This document shows positions 6,229 to 8,242 of a stretch of 8,242 bases of DNA, in pieces (within the stretch, counting starts at the first letter, position 1; each line of letters starts with the position of its first letter). Where the stretch lies: positions 1 to 8,242 of the forward strand of contig CALFLJ010000176.1 in assembly GCA_937880335.1 (NCBI GenBank). Direction: 5' to 3'. The notes under the pieces were generated by a model, which saw nothing but the letters and a program-made list of their open reading frames with translations, made no database searches and had not been told where the DNA came from. Position numbers and translations under genes: made by a program. This stretch comes from an uncultured Succinatimonas sp. GTDB lineage: Bacteria > Pseudomonadota > Gammaproteobacteria > Enterobacterales > Succinivibrionaceae.

Positions 6229-7581
6229 TTAGATAACACCCTGAGCAATCATAGCGTCAGCAACCTTACGGAAGCCTGCAATATTAGCTCCTAGTACAAA
6301 GTTGCCTGCAACTCCAAACTCAGATGCTGTTGAGGCAACATTGTTATAAAGGTTGGTCATAATTGTGTGTAACTTACTGTCAACCTCTTCGAATGTCCAT
6401 GCTGTCATACCAGCATTCTGTTCCATTTCAAGCTGAGATGTTGCAACACCACCGGCGTTAGCTGCCTTTGCAGGACCGTAGCTGATGCCAGCCTTTAAGA
6501 ACTGATTGATAGCACCTAAGGTTGACGGCATGTTAGCACCCTCAGCTACAACCTTACAGCCATTCTTTAATAATTCCTTAGCATCTTCCTCGTTAAGCTC
6601 ATTCTGAGTTGCGCAAGGGAAAGCTGCATCAACAGCGTAGCACCATACCTGATGCTTGCCCTGAGGGTAATCTTCAACCTTGGTGTACTGTGCAGTAGAA
6701 ACTAATTCAGCATAACGGGTTAAAGACTCGCGCTCTACTTCCTTTACCTGCTTTAGAACGTCTACCTTGATACCGTTAGGATCATAAATTGTTCCACGGG
6801 AGTCAGAAACAGTTACTGGGATTGCACCTAACTGATAGAGCTTCTCGCAACAGTAGATTGCAACGTTGCCAGCACCTGAAACAGCACACTTCTTGCCTTT
6901 TAAGGAATCTCCTTTGTCCTTTAACATGGCATCAGTGAAGTAAACTACACCATAACCTGTAGCCTCTGTACGGGCTAAAGAACCACCGAAGGTTAAGCCC
7001 TTACCAGTTAAAACACCTTCATAGCGGGTAGTTAAGCGCTTGTAAGCACCATACATGTAGCCAATCTCACGGCCACCGGTACCAATATCACCTGCAGGTA
7101 CATCAATGGTAGGGCCAATGTAGCGATATAACTGGATCATAAAGGCCTGGCAGAAACGCATGATTTCAGTCTCAGATTTGCCCTTTGGATCAAAATCTGC
7201 GCCACCTTTAGCACCACCTATAGGGGTACCTGTCAATGAGTTCTTTAAGATCTGCTCTAAACCTAAGAATTTCAAAATACCTTCATTTACAGTTGGGTGT
7301 AAACGAATGCCGCCCTTGTAAGGTCCAATGGCAGAGTTAAACTGTACTCGGAAACCTTTGTTTACCTGAACCTCGCCTTTGTCATCAACCCATTCAACGC
7401 GGAAACTTACAGTTCTCTCAGGCTCGGTCATACGCTCTAAGATCTTATATTTTTCATACTTACTGTTAGTGTCAAGGCATGGTTGTAAGGTGGACAGAAT
7501 TTCTTCAGCTGCCTGTAAGAATTCTGGCTGATATGGATAACGCTCTTTTAAAGAGGCTAAGACTTTCTGAGAGTATGACAT
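6229..7581 (-). CDS. gdhA: NADP-type glutamate dehydrogenase
   Basis: This cytoplasmic enzyme makes glutamate from 2-oxoglutarate and ammonium with NADPH, a main route of nitrogen assimilation. At 450 residues it matches the hexameric bacterial GdhA length (447 in E. coli). The substrate domain holds YKGGIR at 88-93 and the catalytic lysine K125 in GGAKGG, with the catalytic aspartate D165 in PAGDIGTGGREIGY. The nucleotide domain has the fold motif SGAGNVA at 235-241. SDSRG at 259-263 lacks an acidic residue at the end of the second strand in the way NAD-specific enzymes have it, consistent with NADP use. The ATG is set by AGGAG nine bases upstream. It is a single-gene unit with its own terminator. 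Compared with the operon downstream it uses more CTG, GGT and AAC-type codons, suggesting strong expression. Confidence 0.97.
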   Translation of the reverse strand: MSYSQKVLASLKERYPYQPEFLQAAEEILSTLQPCLDTNSKYEKYKILERMTEPERTVSFRVEWVDDKGEVQVNKGFRVQFNSAIGPYKGGIRLHPTVNEGILKFLGLEQILKNSLTGTPIGGAKGGADFDPKGKSETEIMRFCQAFMIQLYRYIGPTIDVPAGDIGTGGREIGYMYGAYKRLTTRYEGVLTGKGLTFGGSLARTEATGYGVVYFTDAMLKDKGDSLKGKKCAVSGAGNVAIYCCEKLYQLGAIPVTVSDSRGTIYDPNGIKVDVLKQVKEVERESLTRYAELVSTAQYTKVEDYPQGKHQVWCYAVDAAFPCATQNELNEEDAKELLKNGCKVVAEGANMPSTLGAINQFLKAGISYGPAKAANAGGVATSQLEMEQNAGMTAWTFEEVDSKLHTIMTNLYNNVASTASEFGVAGNFVLGANIAGFRKVADAMIAQGVI

Positions 7582-7590
7582 TAGATTTAT

Positions 7591-7595
7591 CTCCT
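7591..7595 (-). promoter_or_regulatory. Ribosome binding site of gdhA
   Basis: AGGAG on the minus strand, nine bases before the ATG at 7581, is the strongest Shine-Dalgarno sequence in the window and confirms this start. Confidence 0.8.
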
Positions 7596-7738
7596 GATAA
7601 ATAATAATATTGCCTAGAATTTTTTTGTTGTTTGTAATTTACAGCGCAACCAACTTCTGTGCAACAATTGTTATAAACCTCACAAAAAAAGGGCACTGAT
7701 TGCACTAAATACAGGCTGTGAACATTTTTCCTGAATTA

Positions 7739-7779
7739 GATTATTAAATATATTTAACTATTTGATTATTAAATATATT
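7739..7779. repeat. Perfect 16-base direct repeat with 25-base period
   Basis: GATTATTAAATATATT occurs at 7739-7754 and again at 7764-7779, separated by TAACTATTT. The first copy overlaps a perfect 14-base palindrome, TTAAATATATTTAA (7744-7757). It lies about 160 bases upstream of gdhA and could be a regulator or curved-DNA site; the pure AT content also allows chance duplication. Confidence 0.55.
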
Positions 7780-8159
7780 CTTGCTTAAACTAAGTGACTT
7801 ATTTAAATTCTGCTTGAGTTTATAATTTAAAAAAAATTCTTGATCTTGATCTAAATTTTTTAAATTATTTTTAATATCCTTTACAAATCAATAAGTTATT
7901 CTTTATTATAATTTTGTTTAACGGATTTTTATAAATTTTTACTTTTAATTTATATACGATCAAAAAGAGAGCGAAAAAATTCTCTATTATCTAGCTAATT
8001 AGTGAATATTTCCTTTCTTGTAATATTTTTGTGAAATTGAAAATTATGGATTTTTTGCTGAATTTAGAAAAAAAACAGTGTCGTAGTGTGATGGTACAAC
8101 TTCAAATTAGAGAAAATATTTCCAATTTTTTATGGCTTAAGTTAATAAAATAGATATCT

Positions 8160-8181
8160 GTGCAAGCTTGTAAGCTTTCAC
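8160..8181. promoter_or_regulatory. 22-base near-palindrome upstream of the plus-strand partial gene
   Basis: Ten-base arms GTGCAAGCTT and AAGCTTTCAC are complementary except for one pair and are separated by GT. The site ends 31 bases before the ATG at 8213, a usual position for an operator. The binding protein is not recognisable. Confidence 0.35.
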
Positions 8182-8212
8182 TAAGAAAACTGACGCAATC
8201 ATTTAGGATTAT

Positions 8213-8242
8213 ATGAAGGTTTCTACACCTAAAAAAAGCCTC
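8213..8242 (+). CDS. Start of an unidentified gene leaving the window
   Basis: ATG opens a frame of ten codons, MKVSTPKKSL, that is still open at the window end. AGGA lies four bases upstream, slightly close but usable, and an in-frame TAG at 8204-8206 rules out an earlier start. It would be transcribed divergently from gdhA. Ten residues do not allow a family assignment. Confidence 0.4.
   Translation, partial: MKVSTPKKSL

Larger units (their letters stand above)
7582..8212. other. Gene-free AT-rich region between gdhA and a divergent partial gene
   Basis: About 630 bases with no convincing gene. It should hold the gdhA promoter and that of the plus-strand gene at 8213, but no well-matched -35/-10 pair is visible for either. 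It contains a short perfect palindrome AACAATTGTT (7663-7672) about 80 bases before gdhA, a 16-base direct repeat (7739-7779) and a near-palindrome at 8160-8181. A 35-codon open frame at 8046-8153 lacks a ribosome site. Confidence 0.6.

Noticed and set aside
7505..7705. 66-codon minus-strand open frame overlapping the gdhA start
   Set aside because: It overlaps the gdhA start in another frame, has no family resemblance, and the strong ribosome site fits gdhA instead.
8046..8153. 35-codon plus-strand open frame (begins MDFLLNLEKK)
   Set aside because: No Shine-Dalgarno sequence, AT-rich background where such frames arise by chance, no recognisable features.
7706..8212. CRISPR array, tRNA or origin in the AT-rich gap
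   Set aside because: Only one repeat pair is present, no tRNA-like fold is apparent, and no DnaA-box cluster was seen.

Overview
The window looks like chromosome from an AT-rich, probably anaerobic or facultatively anaerobic Gram-negative bacterium. A TonB-dependent outer-membrane receptor requires an outer membrane. A HutW/ChuW-type radical SAM protein (anaerobic haem breakdown) and a 450-residue NADP-type glutamate dehydrogenase fit a gut-associated gammaproteobacterium such as a member of the Succinivibrionaceae. This placement is inferred from gene content and base composition, not from a database search.

All five complete genes and the one truncated gene lie on the minus strand, so transcription runs from high to low coordinates. 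At the right end, a probable gene on the plus strand begins at 8213 and leaves the window. Between it and gdhA lies about 630 bases without a gene, AT-rich, with a 16-base direct repeat and a 22-base near-palindrome. gdhA (7581 to 6229) follows and ends in a strong intrinsic terminator.

The control region 5904-6162 holds, reading along the minus strand: a possible promoter overlapped by a Fur-like palindrome; a 16-base palindrome of the form GTTAGC-N4-GCTAAC; a matching half-site; a good sigma70-type promoter; and a second, larger copy of that palindrome lying over the predicted transcription start. The arm and spacer layout resembles sites of the MntR/DtxR family of metal-dependent repressors.

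Downstream is a tightly packed operon: hutW/chuW-like radical SAM gene, TonB-dependent receptor, ECF substrate-binding membrane protein (S component), EcfT, and the ATPase EcfA. Gaps are 15 and 75 bases, followed by overlaps of 23 and 4 bases. The simplest reading is one uptake-and-use pathway. The receptor brings a haem-like or other porphyrinoid ligand across the outer membrane, the ECF transporter moves it across the inner membrane, and the radical SAM enzyme opens the macrocycle without oxygen. The usual haem periplasmic binding protein and HmuUV-type permease are absent from this operon, so an ECF transporter may take their place.

The last gene is odd. EcfA has one complete ABC domain and then about 20 residues that match the start of a second one before a stop codon. 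The bases beyond the stop do not continue an ABC domain in any frame. The operon may therefore be interrupted near the window edge by an insertion, deletion or other rearrangement.
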